Assembly (NCBI GenBank): GCA_964477065.1
Contig: CAYZCU010000001.1
Span: forward strand, 1 to 64,000
Origin: 2-02-FULL-43-11-A sp964477065
GTDB lineage: Bacteria > Patescibacteriota > Microgenomatia > UBA1406 > HO2-37-13b
Direction: 5' to 3'
DNA length: 64,000 nucleotides
Shown: piece by piece, positions 49,902 through 58,677 of the stretch
Layout: every line of letters begins with the position of its first letter
How positions within the stretch are numbered: position 1 is the first letter of the stretch
Made by a program: the position numbers and the translations under genes
The notes under the pieces: generated by a model
What the model was told of the DNA's origin: nothing
What the model saw: the letters and a program-made list of their open reading frames with translations, nothing else
Databases searched by the model: none

Positions 49902-50072
49902 CTAAAAATTCTGTGACACTTGGAATGCAATGTAAATGCCTACAATTCCACCTAGGGTATTGCCGATGAGTGAAGCGATTGAAAGCGCTCCTGCGCCCCA
50001 AAGCATGGGTATGTATCCACCGATAAGTGATCCAATCGTTAGGCCTAGCAGGACAATCTTTTTCGCATCCAT
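49902..50072 (-). CDS. small glycine-zipper membrane protein
   Basis: 56 residues from MDAKKIVLLGLTIGSLIGGY: two hydrophobic helices rich in Gly (GSLIGGYIP and GNTLGGIVGIYIA) suited to helix packing. TATACT is 6 nt before the ATG at 50072. A longer frame would translate repeat E2 and is rejected. Function unknown. Confidence 0.6.
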   Translation of the reverse strand: MDAKKIVLLGLTIGSLIGGYIPMLWGAGALSIASLIGNTLGGIVGIYIAFQVSQNF

Positions 50073-50092
50073 AGGCTCAGTATAGCAGGTCT

Positions 50093-50130
50093 CCCGATGT
50101 ACAACATCGGGTGTGCAACACCCGATGTTG
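50093..50130. repeat. double-hairpin palindrome E2
   Basis: CCCGATGT-ACA-ACATCGGG overlaps with ACATCGGGTGT-GCA-ACACCCGATGT (11-bp perfect arms). Located between divergent genes: 8 bp behind the -10 box of the small membrane protein and 24 bp before the RDD-TPR -10 box. Confidence 0.9.
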
Positions 50131-50166
50131 TTGCATTTTCTCAACAACCTATCCTATACTGCTCAT

Positions 50167-51306
50167 ATGGCAATTTTAAAAAACACTAAACTACAGTATG
50201 CAGGCTTCTGGACTCGACTTTTAGCTTATGGAGCTGATTTTGCAATCCTTTCCTTACTCAATATGACAGTGAGTAATCTTCTCGGATACAACTCTCTGGC
50301 TGTACTGAAAGCGACAACACCTGAAGAGCTTGCTACATTAAGCAAAGCACCTTCCAGCGTCCTTATTTCCGGAATTGCTATAGCACTTTTCTATTATGTT
50401 TTCTTTTTGGTTAACTCAGATGGAGCGACAATCGGGAAAAAACTTATGGGGATTCGTATTATCTCTGGTAAGGATAAATCGCTCACATACGCAACGGCAC
50501 TGATTCGCTATTTTTCACAATTTATTTCAGGGATGGCTTTCATGCTAGGTTATCTCTGGATCGCAATTGATGGAAAAAAGCAGGGATGGCATGACAAAAT
50601 TGCAAACACATTTGTTGTTAAGACGGGAGCGAAACCTCGCACAATTTTGGCGTCGATACTTACGGTAGTTATACTCCTTTTTTGGCTCATTATCCTTAAT
50701 CAACTATACTCTCAGTTAAAATTGATAAAAGTGAAATCAACCATAAGCTCTGCGTTAGATACAGGTCTCAATTCAGACATGAAGACACTTTCCCCAGATG
50801 CGAAGGCACACCTTGAGAAAGCAAATGCAGACATAAATTCATACATGTCACAGGCTTCAGCTGATAAAAACAGTCCGCTTTTGAAAGATGCTGAGACCGA
50901 ATATCTTTCAGCCTTGCAGACAGATGGTTCTAATGGCCTCCTTTGGTATCGACTAAGTTATCTTTATAGCACGATGGGTAAAAATAATGAAGCACTGAAT
51001 GCAGCACTTAAGGCTGTTGAGGTCAACCCGGCCGTTGCTGAATATCATACGAATCTCGGATATACGTATTATTATCTTGGTGACGATAAGGAGGCAGTTA
51101 AAAGCTTCTCCGAAAGTCTTCGTATAGATGACACTGATGCGAGAACTCATCTTGGCATAGCTCGGGCATACAAAGGGCTCGGTGTCAAAGAGGAAGCTAT
51201 TACTCATTACGAAAAAGCCATCGCTGGTTTTGAAAAATACAATGATAATGGCGAGTTTGATGACTATCTCATCAATGCACGGGTCGAATTGAGTAAACTC
51301 AAATGA
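50167..51306 (+). CDS. RDD-domain membrane protein fused to TPR repeats
   Basis: 379 residues. The N-terminal RDD domain (YAGFWTRLLAYGADFAILSLLN, SDGATIGKKLMGIRII, WHDKIANTFVVK) has three or four membrane helices; helix ILTVVILLFWLIILNQLY follows; the C-terminal half (about 190-375) is a linker helix and at least three TPR units (EAEYLSALQ..., AVAEYHTNLGYTYYYLGDDKEAVKSFSESL, ARTHLGIARAYKGLG). RDD proteins are thought to transport small ions or solutes; TPRs bind proteins. TATACT leaves 6 nt to the ATG. A fusion I do not usually expect. It overlaps the next gene by 4 bp (ATGA). Confidence 0.82.
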   Translation: MAILKNTKLQYAGFWTRLLAYGADFAILSLLNMTVSNLLGYNSLAVLKATTPEELATLSKAPSSVLISGIAIALFYYVFFLVNSDGATIGKKLMGIRIISGKDKSLTYATALIRYFSQFISGMAFMLGYLWIAIDGKKQGWHDKIANTFVVKTGAKPRTILASILTVVILLFWLIILNQLYSQLKLIKVKSTISSALDTGLNSDMKTLSPDAKAHLEKANADINSYMSQASADKNSPLLKDAETEYLSALQTDGSNGLLWYRLSYLYSTMGKNNEALNAALKAVEVNPAVAEYHTNLGYTYYYLGDDKEAVKSFSESLRIDDTDARTHLGIARAYKGLGVKEEAITHYEKAIAGFEKYNDNGEFDDYLINARVELSKLK

Positions 51307-51977
51307 AGTACCTCACCCAAGCCCTCCTCGAGCTCATATTGATGCTTGTGCACTTTCCGCTGAGCCTCACGCTTCTCTTCATCAATTGGGATCCCAAACC
51401 GGGGGCAACAAACAAACCTACGATTATCCTTGTGGAGCGCTGGATAAAGCGAAATCCCCTTCACATTTTCATGAAGAGATACTTTGAAAAGCATGGTTAC
51501 ACGGTTCATAGCATCAATTTTCCGATGCTTTCAGGTTCATTCCCTGAGTCAGCACAACAGCTCCATGACTACATCACATCGCATGCGCTCAATGACGTCA
51601 TCCTCATCGGTCTGAGCAATGGAGGCTTAACGTGTTATGAATATCTTGAAAATTATGATGGCTGGCAGAAGGCTGGCTTGCTTATTACTGTTGGAAGCCC
51701 ATTTGGTGGGGCAATTCGGGCGCATCTGCTCTATGGAACACAGGTAAAGCAGGATATTGATCCGCATGGTACATATATCAAAAAAATTCGAGCTATTTCT
51801 TCAAGACATCTTGACCAGATCTACTGCATTGGGGCAAAGGTTGATCAGATGGTAGGAAATGAGCAAAGTTATCTTCCAGGAGCGCACCGGATCAACATTG
51901 ATGTCATCGGGCACAACCTTTTGCATACGATTTGGAGGCCAACCTTTGATACAATCAATATGATAATAACTACTTAA
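51303..51977 (+). CDS. lipase-like alpha/beta hydrolase
   Basis: 224 residues. An N-terminal hydrophobic segment is followed by IILVERWIKRNPLHIFMKRYFEKHGYTVHSINFPM and the nucleophile elbow ILIGLSNGGLTCYEYL (GxSxG); VGSPFGGAIRAHLL resembles the flap of triacylglycerol lipases; a late His may be in GAHRINIDVIGHNLLH. A membrane-attached esterase or lipase is likely. Overlaps RDD-TPR (ATGA), so they are co-translated. Confidence 0.78.
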   Translation: MKYLTQALLELILMLVHFPLSLTLLFINWDPKPGATNKPTIILVERWIKRNPLHIFMKRYFEKHGYTVHSINFPMLSGSFPESAQQLHDYITSHALNDVILIGLSNGGLTCYEYLENYDGWQKAGLLITVGSPFGGAIRAHLLYGTQVKQDIDPHGTYIKKIRAISSRHLDQIYCIGAKVDQMVGNEQSYLPGAHRINIDVIGHNLLHTIWRPTFDTINMIITT

Positions 51978-51978
51978 T

Positions 51979-52284
51979 ATGATTACACTTGTCCTACCAA
52001 TTTTTGCATTCTATATGATGGCATTCGGACTACTTATGTCATATGGGCTTTATAATTCAGATGTATGGTTTATTGGAGGTATATATTATGCGGGCATCTT
52101 TATAATTGTATCAGTGATATCTATAGGAATATATTCACTCCTAAATTTAATGGTGACCAAAGGGTTTCATAAGTCTGTGTCAAGAAGATCTCACAAGATT
52201 TACATATCATGCATGCTTCTTGGAATTAATTCAGCAACAATTCTGTTTCTTGTATTTCTAGTTTGGCAATTGTTCGCTGCGTAA
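51979..52284 (+). CDS. small three-helix membrane protein
   Basis: 101 residues with three hydrophobic helices (LVLPIFAFYMMAFGLLMSYG, IYYAGIFIIVSVISIGIYSLLNL, MLLGINSATILFLVFLVWQLF). Starts 1 bp after the lipase stop, so it ends the RDD-TPR operon. No motif recognised. Confidence 0.6.
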   Translation: MITLVLPIFAFYMMAFGLLMSYGLYNSDVWFIGGIYYAGIFIIVSVISIGIYSLLNLMVTKGFHKSVSRRSHKIYISCMLLGINSATILFLVFLVWQLFAA

Positions 52285-52299
52285 GTCGCTCAATTTTAA

Positions 52300-52950
52300 T
52301 CACCGCATCCCAACATGCTCCTTCAGCCCTGCGATAAACTCATGCTTTCCACCATGTGAGGGATGTCTGATTTTGGGCACATCATAGCCGAGACTGTCAA
52401 GGGATGCTTTTGCCTGATTACCAACAGCGATGATCTTTGAAATATCAAACAGACGAATAATTTCTTGCAAGAATGGTTTACCCAGCTCCAATTCTACTGA
52501 AGTTGGCGCACGATTAGACAGATCAGAATCGCCAAATGGATGAAATGGTAATGCCCCCCAGATCAGGGGGACACGCGATACATCCGACATTGCTCCCCAC
52601 ACGATTGTTGCAGAGGGCTCCTTCCACATTTTATCCGGAAATTCCGAACTCTTTGCGTATCCGCGAGCTGATCCAAACATATCGATCTCTGGAATGCCCT
52701 GCAACATAATATACTCACTCATAAATGGCACCCCCGTTTGGCGAGTGCCTTGATAGCCCGGAGCTTCTCCAACAAGGAGCGTATCTGGTTTTTGTGAAGC
52801 CATCTCTGTGAGATACAAACGGAGGTTGTTTCGACGAATGGCATTGTCAGACGCATGTTGGCCTTCTGAAGCATAGTGGTTGAAAGCTCGATCCGGTCGT
52901 GTTCGTGCAAGAGAGTCAATGAACGCATCGATGTCAGAGGTCTGGATCAT
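52300..52950 (-). CDS. uracil-DNA glycosylase superfamily protein
   Basis: 216 residues. The motif A region LLVGEAPGYQGTRQTGVPF (uracil-binding, about 57-75) and the C-terminal motif IRHPSHGGKHEF (His-Pro-Ser loop) identify the UDG superfamily, and PFHPFGDSDLSNRAPT is close to UdgX/family-4-like proteins, though no iron-sulfur cysteines are seen. Removes deaminated cytosine (uracil) from DNA or acts on related lesions. The stop of the upstream stomatin-like gene overlaps its ATG (ATGA). Confidence 0.8.
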   Translation of the reverse strand: MIQTSDIDAFIDSLARTRPDRAFNHYASEGQHASDNAIRRNNLRLYLTEMASQKPDTLLVGEAPGYQGTRQTGVPFMSEYIMLQGIPEIDMFGSARGYAKSSEFPDKMWKEPSATIVWGAMSDVSRVPLIWGALPFHPFGDSDLSNRAPTSVELELGKPFLQEIIRLFDISKIIAVGNQAKASLDSLGYDVPKIRHPSHGGKHEFIAGLKEHVGMR

Positions 52951-53705
52951 TTCTTTTTGGAATCACCTTGGATCATTGAAATTGCTTCATTGACCGTGGT
53001 CATAAACTGTGCTGGAAAGATAATGGTGGAATTTTTCTCCACACTAATGTCTGCCATCGTTTGAAGTGTGCGTAGTTGCAGTGCAACAGGATGCTTTGAA
53101 ATGATATCCGCAGCTTCACCAAGTTTGACTGCTGCTTGAAACTCTCCTTCGGCACCAACAATTTTTGCACGACGTTCGCGCTCTGCCTCAGCTTCTTTCG
53201 CCATCGCACGTTGCATATTTTCAGGCAAGAAAATATCTTTGATCTCCACAGCAGTCACCTGCACTCCCCACGGCTCTGTATGAGAATCAATCACATCTTT
53301 GATTTTTTTATTGATCTGCGGGGTTTGAGAAAGAAGCTCATCAAGTTTGAATTGCCCAACCACATTTCGCACGGTTGTCTGACTAATCTGATTGACCGCA
53401 TCATAGACATTTTCAATGGCGATAACGGATTTTTGCGGATCAACAATGTGATAATACGCAACCGCTGCAATGTCGATCGAAACATTATCCTTTGTGATAA
53501 TTTTCTGTGACGGGATATCCATCGTCACCGTGCGAAGCTGAACCTTTGTCATCTGCTCCAAGAAAGGGATAAGGATGATAAGCCCCGGGCCACGAACACC
53601 TGTGCACTTACCAAGAAAGAAAATCACGCCTCGGTCATATTCTTTGACGACTCGAAGTGAAACAGCTGCGAGGATAAATGCTATGAAAATATAAATCGCG
53701 TACAT
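52947..53705 (-). CDS. stomatin/slipin-type SPFH membrane protein
   Basis: 252 residues from MYAIYIFIAFILAAVSLRVVKEYDRGVIFFLGK. SPFH features: a single N-terminal membrane hairpin, VRGPGLIILIPFLEQMTKVQLRTVTMDIPSQKIITKDNVSIDIAAVAYYHIVDP, SQTTVRNVVGQFKLDELLS, WGVQVTAVEIKDI, and the coiled-coil MAKEAEAERERRAKIVGAEGEFQAA. It forms membrane scaffolds. The usual NfeD partner is absent; instead the downstream UDG gene is translationally coupled. TATACT ends 6 nt before the ATG. Confidence 0.92.
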   Translation of the reverse strand: MYAIYIFIAFILAAVSLRVVKEYDRGVIFFLGKCTGVRGPGLIILIPFLEQMTKVQLRTVTMDIPSQKIITKDNVSIDIAAVAYYHIVDPQKSVIAIENVYDAVNQISQTTVRNVVGQFKLDELLSQTPQINKKIKDVIDSHTEPWGVQVTAVEIKDIFLPENMQRAMAKEAEAERERRAKIVGAEGEFQAAVKLGEAADIISKHPVALQLRTLQTMADISVEKNSTIIFPAQFMTTVNEAISMIQGDSKKK

Positions 53706-53748
53706 GGTGAAAGTATAGCAGGTCAATGTAGTGCTAGTCTAGATCCAT

Positions 53749-53964
53749 CTACAGTCTATCTGTCAATGAATTTACAGAATCTGGATCAATTGGACACTTA
53801 TTGTCAATAGACCCCTTACATTTTTCCACATCATAACGACCTAAAAATTGGTCCAGCCCACGAGCTTTGAGTCGAAGAGAAGTACGCATTCCAAGTTTGC
53901 GAACTCCAAGCATTTCACCTAACTTTCTTCGAACAAATGGGCACTCACCAATACAGTTTGTCAT
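53749..53964 (-). CDS. small four-cysteine protein
   Basis: 71 residues from MTNCIGECPFVRRKLGEMLG. Cysteines C-x3-C near the N-terminus and C-x7-9-C (EKCKGSIDNKCPID) near the end could make a zinc-ribbon-like site; the middle is basic (RKLGMRTSLRLKARG). No family recognised. Repeat E3 lies upstream. Confidence 0.45.
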   Translation of the reverse strand: MTNCIGECPFVRRKLGEMLGVRKLGMRTSLRLKARGLDQFLGRYDVEKCKGSIDNKCPIDPDSVNSLTDRL

Positions 53965-54017
53965 ATAGGGCAAGTATACAACTTTTCAGATAAATATCAA
54001 CTCGCTCTGAGCTCAAT

Positions 54018-54053
54018 CCCGATGTACAACATCGGGTGTGCAACACCCGATGT
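54018..54053. repeat. double-hairpin palindrome E3 with GAGCTCAAT flank
   Basis: Same core as E2, abutting the stop codon of the SGNH hydrolase gene. GAGCTC (54009-54014) precedes it, as in E4 and (inverted) E5. Confidence 0.9.
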
Positions 54054-54698
54054 TTACACCGCACGAATTTTCTCCGTCAGCGCTTCTCCTAATTTTCTGT
54101 TCGCTTCTTCATCCAAATGAATGCCATCAACATCTGAAATCGTCACGTAGGGAGCACTGTTAAAATAAGCAAGATTTTTTTCAGCAGTATACTTTTCTAC
54201 AAGAGGAGCAAGTTCGAGAAGTTTCGCACGCGCACCTTTGAAAAATTCACCAAAAGCCTTAATTGATGCTTCTTCATTGATTGGAGGAGCAGATACAAGC
54301 ATAATTTTTGGAACAGTAAAGCCGAGATGATCAGCCCACCAATTGACCTTCTCAAGATATCCATCATAACCAGCGACAATCTGCGCCGGTGATTTGCCAG
54401 CGCCATTATTTGCATCATTTGTACCAAGGAAAAGGACTATCAGATCCAAGGGTAGATGACTGCCCAGAATCGCCCCAAATTGCTCAGCGCCATTTCTATA
54501 TGGAAAATACGGATTTTCGCCTTCAAGCATTCTGCCCCGCAACCCTTCCTCAATAATATTGTATTCAACACCAAGAATAGTTTGCATGACTCCTGTGAAG
54601 CGGACATCGGCAGGATGTCGCAGTCCACCGGGTATTTTCCCAAAGGTGTAGGAGTCACCAAAGATCAGGATGTTTTTCGCAGTTGGCCGTGTATTCAT
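54054..54698 (-). CDS. SGNH/GDSL-type hydrolase
   Basis: 214 residues. Block I NILIFGDSYTFGK (nucleophile Ser), block II/III LFLGTNDANN (Gly/Asn oxyanion hole), block V DVDGIHLDEEANRKLG (Asp-x-x-His). A cytosolic esterase or deacetylase; in bacteria often acts on acetylated carbohydrates, but the substrate cannot be read. Confidence 0.88.
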   Translation of the reverse strand: MNTRPTAKNILIFGDSYTFGKIPGGLRHPADVRFTGVMQTILGVEYNIIEEGLRGRMLEGENPYFPYRNGAEQFGAILGSHLPLDLIVLFLGTNDANNGAGKSPAQIVAGYDGYLEKVNWWADHLGFTVPKIMLVSAPPINEEASIKAFGEFFKGARAKLLELAPLVEKYTAEKNLAYFNSAPYVTISDVDGIHLDEEANRKLGEALTEKIRAV

Positions 54699-54723
54699 AT
54701 ATGCGTGTGGTTCTCAGACGAGA

Positions 54724-55026
54724 TCATTTTTTTGCCCAACGCGTAATGTAAACGCCATAAAGCAACAAGCCAAGGATTACGATAAACATGAGACTTTCTA
54801 CAATCACCTCTGACCATAGCACCATTCCTAAACCAACAAAGATCATTTTTGTTGGTAGTACTTTTGGTTTGCGAAGGCTTATGCTAACACCAACGAGGGC
54901 AAGAAGCGATCCGATTATCATCATCAGACCAACTGTCGGACTCCCCCCTAGACTATTCATCCACCCTGCAAAGAGAAAAAATAACGATATCAAAAATACA
55001 GCAAGATCTACAAGTTGTTTTTTCAT
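54724..55026 (-). CDS. small polytopic membrane protein
   Basis: 100 residues with three or four hydrophobic helices (LAVFLISLFFLFAGWMN, VGLMMIIGSLLALVGVSISL, IFVGLGMVLWSEVIVESLMFIVILGLLLYG). No family recognised. Confidence 0.55.
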   Translation of the reverse strand: MKKQLVDLAVFLISLFFLFAGWMNSLGGSPTVGLMMIIGSLLALVGVSISLRKPKVLPTKMIFVGLGMVLWSEVIVESLMFIVILGLLLYGVYITRWAKK

Positions 55027-55172
55027 AGTAATTGCTAAATCAAGTAATAGCTTAGTCTAGGCTATAGTTATATCTTTTGCAATATTGAATAAAATTGTAT
55101 AGTTATTTCGGACTTTCCTAAAGGGCCATTCCGTAAGTGAAAAACTATACGACACTGCGATTCGAGCTCAAT

Positions 55173-55210
55173 CCCGATGTACAACATCGGGTGTGCAACA
55201 CCCGAAGTTG
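55173..55210. repeat. double-hairpin palindrome E4 with GAGCTCAAT flank
   Basis: First hairpin identical to E2/E3; the last arm reads ACACCCGAAGT instead of ACACCCGATGT. GAGCTC at 55164-55169. The TspO -10 box (TATACT, 55216-55221) starts 5 bp after it. Confidence 0.9.
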
Positions 55211-55227
55211 TTTTGTATACTGAAACC

Positions 55228-55626
55228 ATGGACAACGCCTACCAGTGGTACTCAACCCTCATCCGCCCGGCATGGGCACCGCCGAGTTGGCTTTTTGGCC
55301 CTGTGTGGACAGTGCTCTATACTGGCATAGCCATATCATTCGGACGCGTTTTTTATCTTGCATGGAAGAAAAAACTGCCGTCTCGCATCGCTTTACCCTT
55401 TGCACTCAATCTGTTGGCAAATTTTTCATTTACACCACTTCAATTTGGACTCAAGAACAACCTCCTCGCCGCCATCGACATCTTGCTTGTCCTCGTCACG
55501 TTGATCTGGGCAATGAAAGCTATTTACAAGCGCGTGCGCTGGATTGCGCTGATGCAGATTCCGTATCTTCTCTGGGTGAGCTTTGCAACAGTTTTGCAAC
55601 TTACAATCACCTATCTCAACCTGTAG
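55228..55626 (+). CDS. TspO/MBR family protein
   Basis: 132 residues, five helices. N-terminal signature YSTLIRPAWAPPSWLFGPVWTVLYTGIA and later ALNLLANFSFTPLQFGLKNN and PYLLWVSFATVLQLTI match TspO. These bind tetrapyrroles and may take part in porphyrin or stress signalling. The ATG at 55228 is 6 nt after TATACT. A longer frame would begin inside E4 and translate the repeat. Confidence 0.92.
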   Translation: MDNAYQWYSTLIRPAWAPPSWLFGPVWTVLYTGIAISFGRVFYLAWKKKLPSRIALPFALNLLANFSFTPLQFGLKNNLLAAIDILLVLVTLIWAMKAIYKRVRWIALMQIPYLLWVSFATVLQLTITYLNL

Positions 55627-55629
55627 CAT

Positions 55630-56139
55630 ATGTCCTCACGCACCATACACGTCAATGATCTGATGCAAAAGAATTATTCCTACACGTGCAGTGCGCCGAT
55701 GGGGGCAGATTTTGATCCGCGATTCCGCCCTCAGCTCACCCCCAAGGAAATGCTTGAGCGCGGAGTGTTTGGCGGAAAATACATGACAGATTGCATGGCC
55801 GAATTTCCTGCAGATTGGTTCACACATGCGAAACTTTGCCCTGAGAAGCATGATCCAGCTCTGAACGAATTTGGCGTCAATGCAAGCCAACAACTTTCGG
55901 TCTGGCAAGCGAAAGGCTGGATTTATAAGGATGATCCCCGAGGATGGTTTCAATGGTACTGTCGGTACTTTATGGGGAGGCGCATTCCAGAGGAGGATGA
56001 CAGGCAAATCAAAAGGTGGCTGGCGATGAAGCGACACATTTCACAAATTCGCAAAAACTGCGCACCGGGAGACTCATCATGCCGGCCAAAACAGAGACAA
56101 GCTCTTCTTCACTGGGCTTATAATAGTAGGAAGATGTGA
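55630..56139 (+). CDS. conserved protein of unknown function
   Basis: 169 residues. The pattern GVFGGKYMTDCMAEFPADWF, GWIYKDDPRGWFQWYCRYFMGRR, RQIKRWLAMKRH and QRQALLHWAYNSRKM matches a conserved but unnamed bacterial family (I recall the pattern, not a function). Soluble, rich in Trp and Arg. It starts 3 bp after TspO and forms an operon with it. Confidence 0.75.
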   Translation: MSSRTIHVNDLMQKNYSYTCSAPMGADFDPRFRPQLTPKEMLERGVFGGKYMTDCMAEFPADWFTHAKLCPEKHDPALNEFGVNASQQLSVWQAKGWIYKDDPRGWFQWYCRYFMGRRIPEEDDRQIKRWLAMKRHISQIRKNCAPGDSSCRPKQRQALLHWAYNSRKM

Positions 56140-56178
56140 AGAGCCACTGCTACAATCTGAAAAAACTTTTATAGTAAG

Positions 56179-56637
56179 CTAGGATATTCCTTTTTTATGT
56201 CCCTTGAGCTTGGTGAATCCGTATGCAACACCAGCACCGACAACACCCGCAACAATATCACGAGCGTCAGGCGTACGAGTTCCAGTATTCACAACTGGAT
56301 GGATGTACTGGTCAATTTCAAGCGCTGTATTGAGAGCTATTGCTGCCGCCGCAGATACTCTTGGACTTGTCCCCAAAACCGCTCTCATAAAATGGTAACT
56401 TAAATATGATCCTGTAGCTGGTGCACCATATGACTCTAAAAACCGTGTAAGCATATCTGCACGGGTTCCGATGTAAACAATAGCTGAAGTGAGAAGTCCC
56501 ATTAACTGGAGACTGTTCAATTTTTCATAATTGCCCAGTACCAACGAAATTTCCCTTTCCCCCAACTTGTAGCTTACAAGCACTCCAGCGCTTTCTTTGT
56601 CTGTAGAAACAACGTGTCCTTGTTGATCATTTTCCAT
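56179..56637 (-). CDS. hypothetical membrane-associated protein
   Basis: 152 residues: N-terminal soluble half, then hydrophobic segments (LNSLQLMGLLTSAIVYIG, VLGTSPRVSAAAAIALNTALE, DIVAGVVGAGVAYGFTKLKG). The C-terminal ALEIDQYIHPVVNTGTRTPDARDIVAGVVGAG loosely resembles VanZ-like proteins. Function unknown. Confidence 0.5.
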   Translation of the reverse strand: MENDQQGHVVSTDKESAGVLVSYKLGEREISLVLGNYEKLNSLQLMGLLTSAIVYIGTRADMLTRFLESYGAPATGSYLSYHFMRAVLGTSPRVSAAAAIALNTALEIDQYIHPVVNTGTRTPDARDIVAGVVGAGVAYGFTKLKGHKKGIS

Positions 56638-56672
56638 AATGTAGTAGTTGATGAATGGATATGTAGCGCGAT

Positions 56673-57575
56673 CTACTCTCCCTCAAAGGCCTTTTGCAAC
56701 GTCGCAAGGTCAAATTTCTTCATAGACAAAAAAGCTTTTGTTACCCGGCCGACCTGTTTGGACGTACCCGTGCTCATCAATTCATTCATAGCTTTCGGGA
56801 CAATCTGCCAGGAGACGCCATAGGCATCCTTGAGCCAACCGCACTGCTCTGACTCCGGGACTGCACTCAGAGACCAAAAATGATCGACTTCTGCTTGATC
56901 CTCACACGAAACAATAAATGAAATGCCTTCGTTGAATGAAAACTCATGTTTATGCGCACTATCCATTGCTACAAACCACTGATTATCCAGCATGAAATCT
57001 GTAAACATGATGGACCCCTCTGCATCGGGTTCCATACCTGCTGGATAGCGAGCAATAGCCCCGCGGTGAGAATCTTTGAACAAAGAAATATAGTGATCTG
57101 TCGCCTCCTCAGTTTTGCCACATACATCACCCGTGAAAAGCAAAGCCGGCATGATTGTAGGACGTTCTTCACCATCCGGCCTCGTGAGAATCAATTGCCA
57201 TGAAATGCCATACTTGTCTTCAACCCATCCGTATTTTTCGCTAAACGGATACGTATCAAGAGGCATGAGCGCTTTCCCACCATCGAGAAGTTTGCCCCAC
57301 ATTTTTTCAAGTTGCTCCTGCGCATCTGAATGACGTGATGGATCAAAATTCACCATGAATGAAATTGATGGATTGGTTTTGAAATATGGCCCAGCACTGA
57401 TACTCATAAACGAGTATCCCCAGAGGGTAAAGTTGACGATATCACAATCCCCCGAAGGCGTGTCGTGAATCGTGTTAATGGAATCAATACGAGATTCAGG
57501 GAAAACAGATGTGTAAAACTCAGCTGATTCTTTGGCCTGCTTGTCAAACCAAAGGTGCGGAGTTATTTTTTGCAT
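56673..57575 (-). CDS. PhnB-like VOC protein with duplicated domain
   Basis: 300 residues from MQKITPHLWFDKQAKESAEF: two vicinal-oxygen-chelate domains. Domain one ends FSEKYGWVEDKYGISWQLILT, domain two (about 155-290) ends ECGWLKDAYGVSWQIVPKAMNELM, the repeated YG(V/I)SWQ signature of PhnB-type (3-demethylubiquinone-like) proteins. Metal-dependent in some homologues. TACACT precedes the ATG by 6 nt. Confidence 0.88.
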   Translation of the reverse strand: MQKITPHLWFDKQAKESAEFYTSVFPESRIDSINTIHDTPSGDCDIVNFTLWGYSFMSISAGPYFKTNPSISFMVNFDPSRHSDAQEQLEKMWGKLLDGGKALMPLDTYPFSEKYGWVEDKYGISWQLILTRPDGEERPTIMPALLFTGDVCGKTEEATDHYISLFKDSHRGAIARYPAGMEPDAEGSIMFTDFMLDNQWFVAMDSAHKHEFSFNEGISFIVSCEDQAEVDHFWSLSAVPESEQCGWLKDAYGVSWQIVPKAMNELMSTGTSKQVGRVTKAFLSMKKFDLATLQKAFEGE

Positions 57576-57593
57576 AGAAATAGTGTAGCACAA

Positions 57594-58091
57594 TTATCGG
57601 ACAAGATGCCCCATCACCTCTGATGCCTCAATCACATCTAACACATTTTGCAACTGACCCGGAAAAAGCAAATGTCCCTCTAGGTCGCTTACAGGTACCC
57701 ACTTATATTGACGAAGTTCTGCATCCTGAATAACAATATCGGCATCTTCTCCAACAAATCGGACAAGAAATTGTGTTTGATGTTGCCCACGAAATGGTCG
57801 CCCCTCTGCAATGACACGGACCAAAACGTCATCTGGAAAATCATATATGTTTTCAATCCCCGATTGCTCAAGAATGTCAAATTTGTCTGTCCCAAGCTCT
57901 TCAAGCAGTTCTCGCAAGATGCCTTCCTGCGGACTCTCTCCCGGTTCGATACCACCTCCAGGAAGATTCCATTCATCGTCATTGTAAGAATGTGTCTGAA
58001 CGAGAAGAATATGATCATCACTGTTAAAAATAATCGCGTTTGATTTTTTGCGATATGGGAGGGTGGATCTGTCTGGAAGGGTGGTGGACAT
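57594..58091 (-). CDS. Nudix hydrolase
   Basis: 165 residues. The Nudix box GGGIEPGESPQEGILRELLEELG fits GX5EX7REUXEEXGU exactly. Hydrolyses nucleoside diphosphates linked to another moiety (damaged nucleotides, sugar nucleotides, coenzymes). The specificity is unknown. TATAAA is 5 nt upstream of the ATG. Confidence 0.92.
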   Translation of the reverse strand: MSTTLPDRSTLPYRKKSNAIIFNSDDHILLVQTHSYNDDEWNLPGGGIEPGESPQEGILRELLEELGTDKFDILEQSGIENIYDFPDDVLVRVIAEGRPFRGQHQTQFLVRFVGEDADIVIQDAELRQYKWVPVSDLEGHLLFPGQLQNVLDVIEASEVMGHLVR

Positions 58092-58097
58092 AAAGAT

Positions 58098-58658
58098 TTA
58101 TAAATTTGTGTGTTCGGACTGCTTCACGCGCACTGTCTCCGTCATCGTGTGTGTACTGACATAGGCAAGCGCATCGACGTCAGGATCATACAGCTCGATC
58201 ATGTCAAGATCTGGTCGGTTTGGCAAGATACGGGCTCCAGTGATCACTCTCCCATCAATCATTTCTTGTTTAGTCTTGAGATATTCAGCCTGCTCCATAT
58301 AAAAATCAACATCTCCAACATGATGGCGATAAGGATCTGGCTTACGAATATACAGATACATGTATGTCGTTTCGGGGATGTCTCCTTGCGACGGAACAAT
58401 GATTGGTTCATGCAGTCGAAAATATTTCTGATGCAGATTATCAGACTCCTCCGTCAGCTCTTTTCGCATGTTTGTCAGATAAACATATTCATCATCATAA
58501 TGACAAAACACCCCCATATTTCCAGCATTTGGGAAATACATTCCAAAGGATTGTTTACAGAGCTGATGACATGAAAAATGTATGTGTGAAATAGCCTCAA
58601 GAAGGGATTCCTTTGTTGTGATTGGGCTGAATCGATAGGATCTTAATTGGTATTGCAT
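58098..58658 (-). CDS. hypothetical protein
   Basis: 186 residues, soluble, with HIHFSCHQLCKQSFGMYFPNAGNMGVFCHYDDEYVYLTNMRKELTEES as its most distinctive region. The mixed alpha/beta composition and the His/Asp content give no recognisable family. It lies 6 bp upstream of the Nudix gene on the same strand, and both may be one operon with the OCD-like gene 19 bp above. Confidence 0.6.
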   Translation of the reverse strand: MQYQLRSYRFSPITTKESLLEAISHIHFSCHQLCKQSFGMYFPNAGNMGVFCHYDDEYVYLTNMRKELTEESDNLHQKYFRLHEPIIVPSQGDIPETTYMYLYIRKPDPYRHHVGDVDFYMEQAEYLKTKQEMIDGRVITGARILPNRPDLDMIELYDPDVDALAYVSTHTMTETVRVKQSEHTNL

Positions 58659-58677
58659 AGATAGCTTTCACTTCTCC

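Noticed and set aside
55177..55227. 17-residue N-terminal extension of TspO (and similar extensions of the genes at 50072 and 50167)
   Set aside because: The extensions translate the palindromic repeats; a -10 box lies 6 nt before the downstream ATG in each case.
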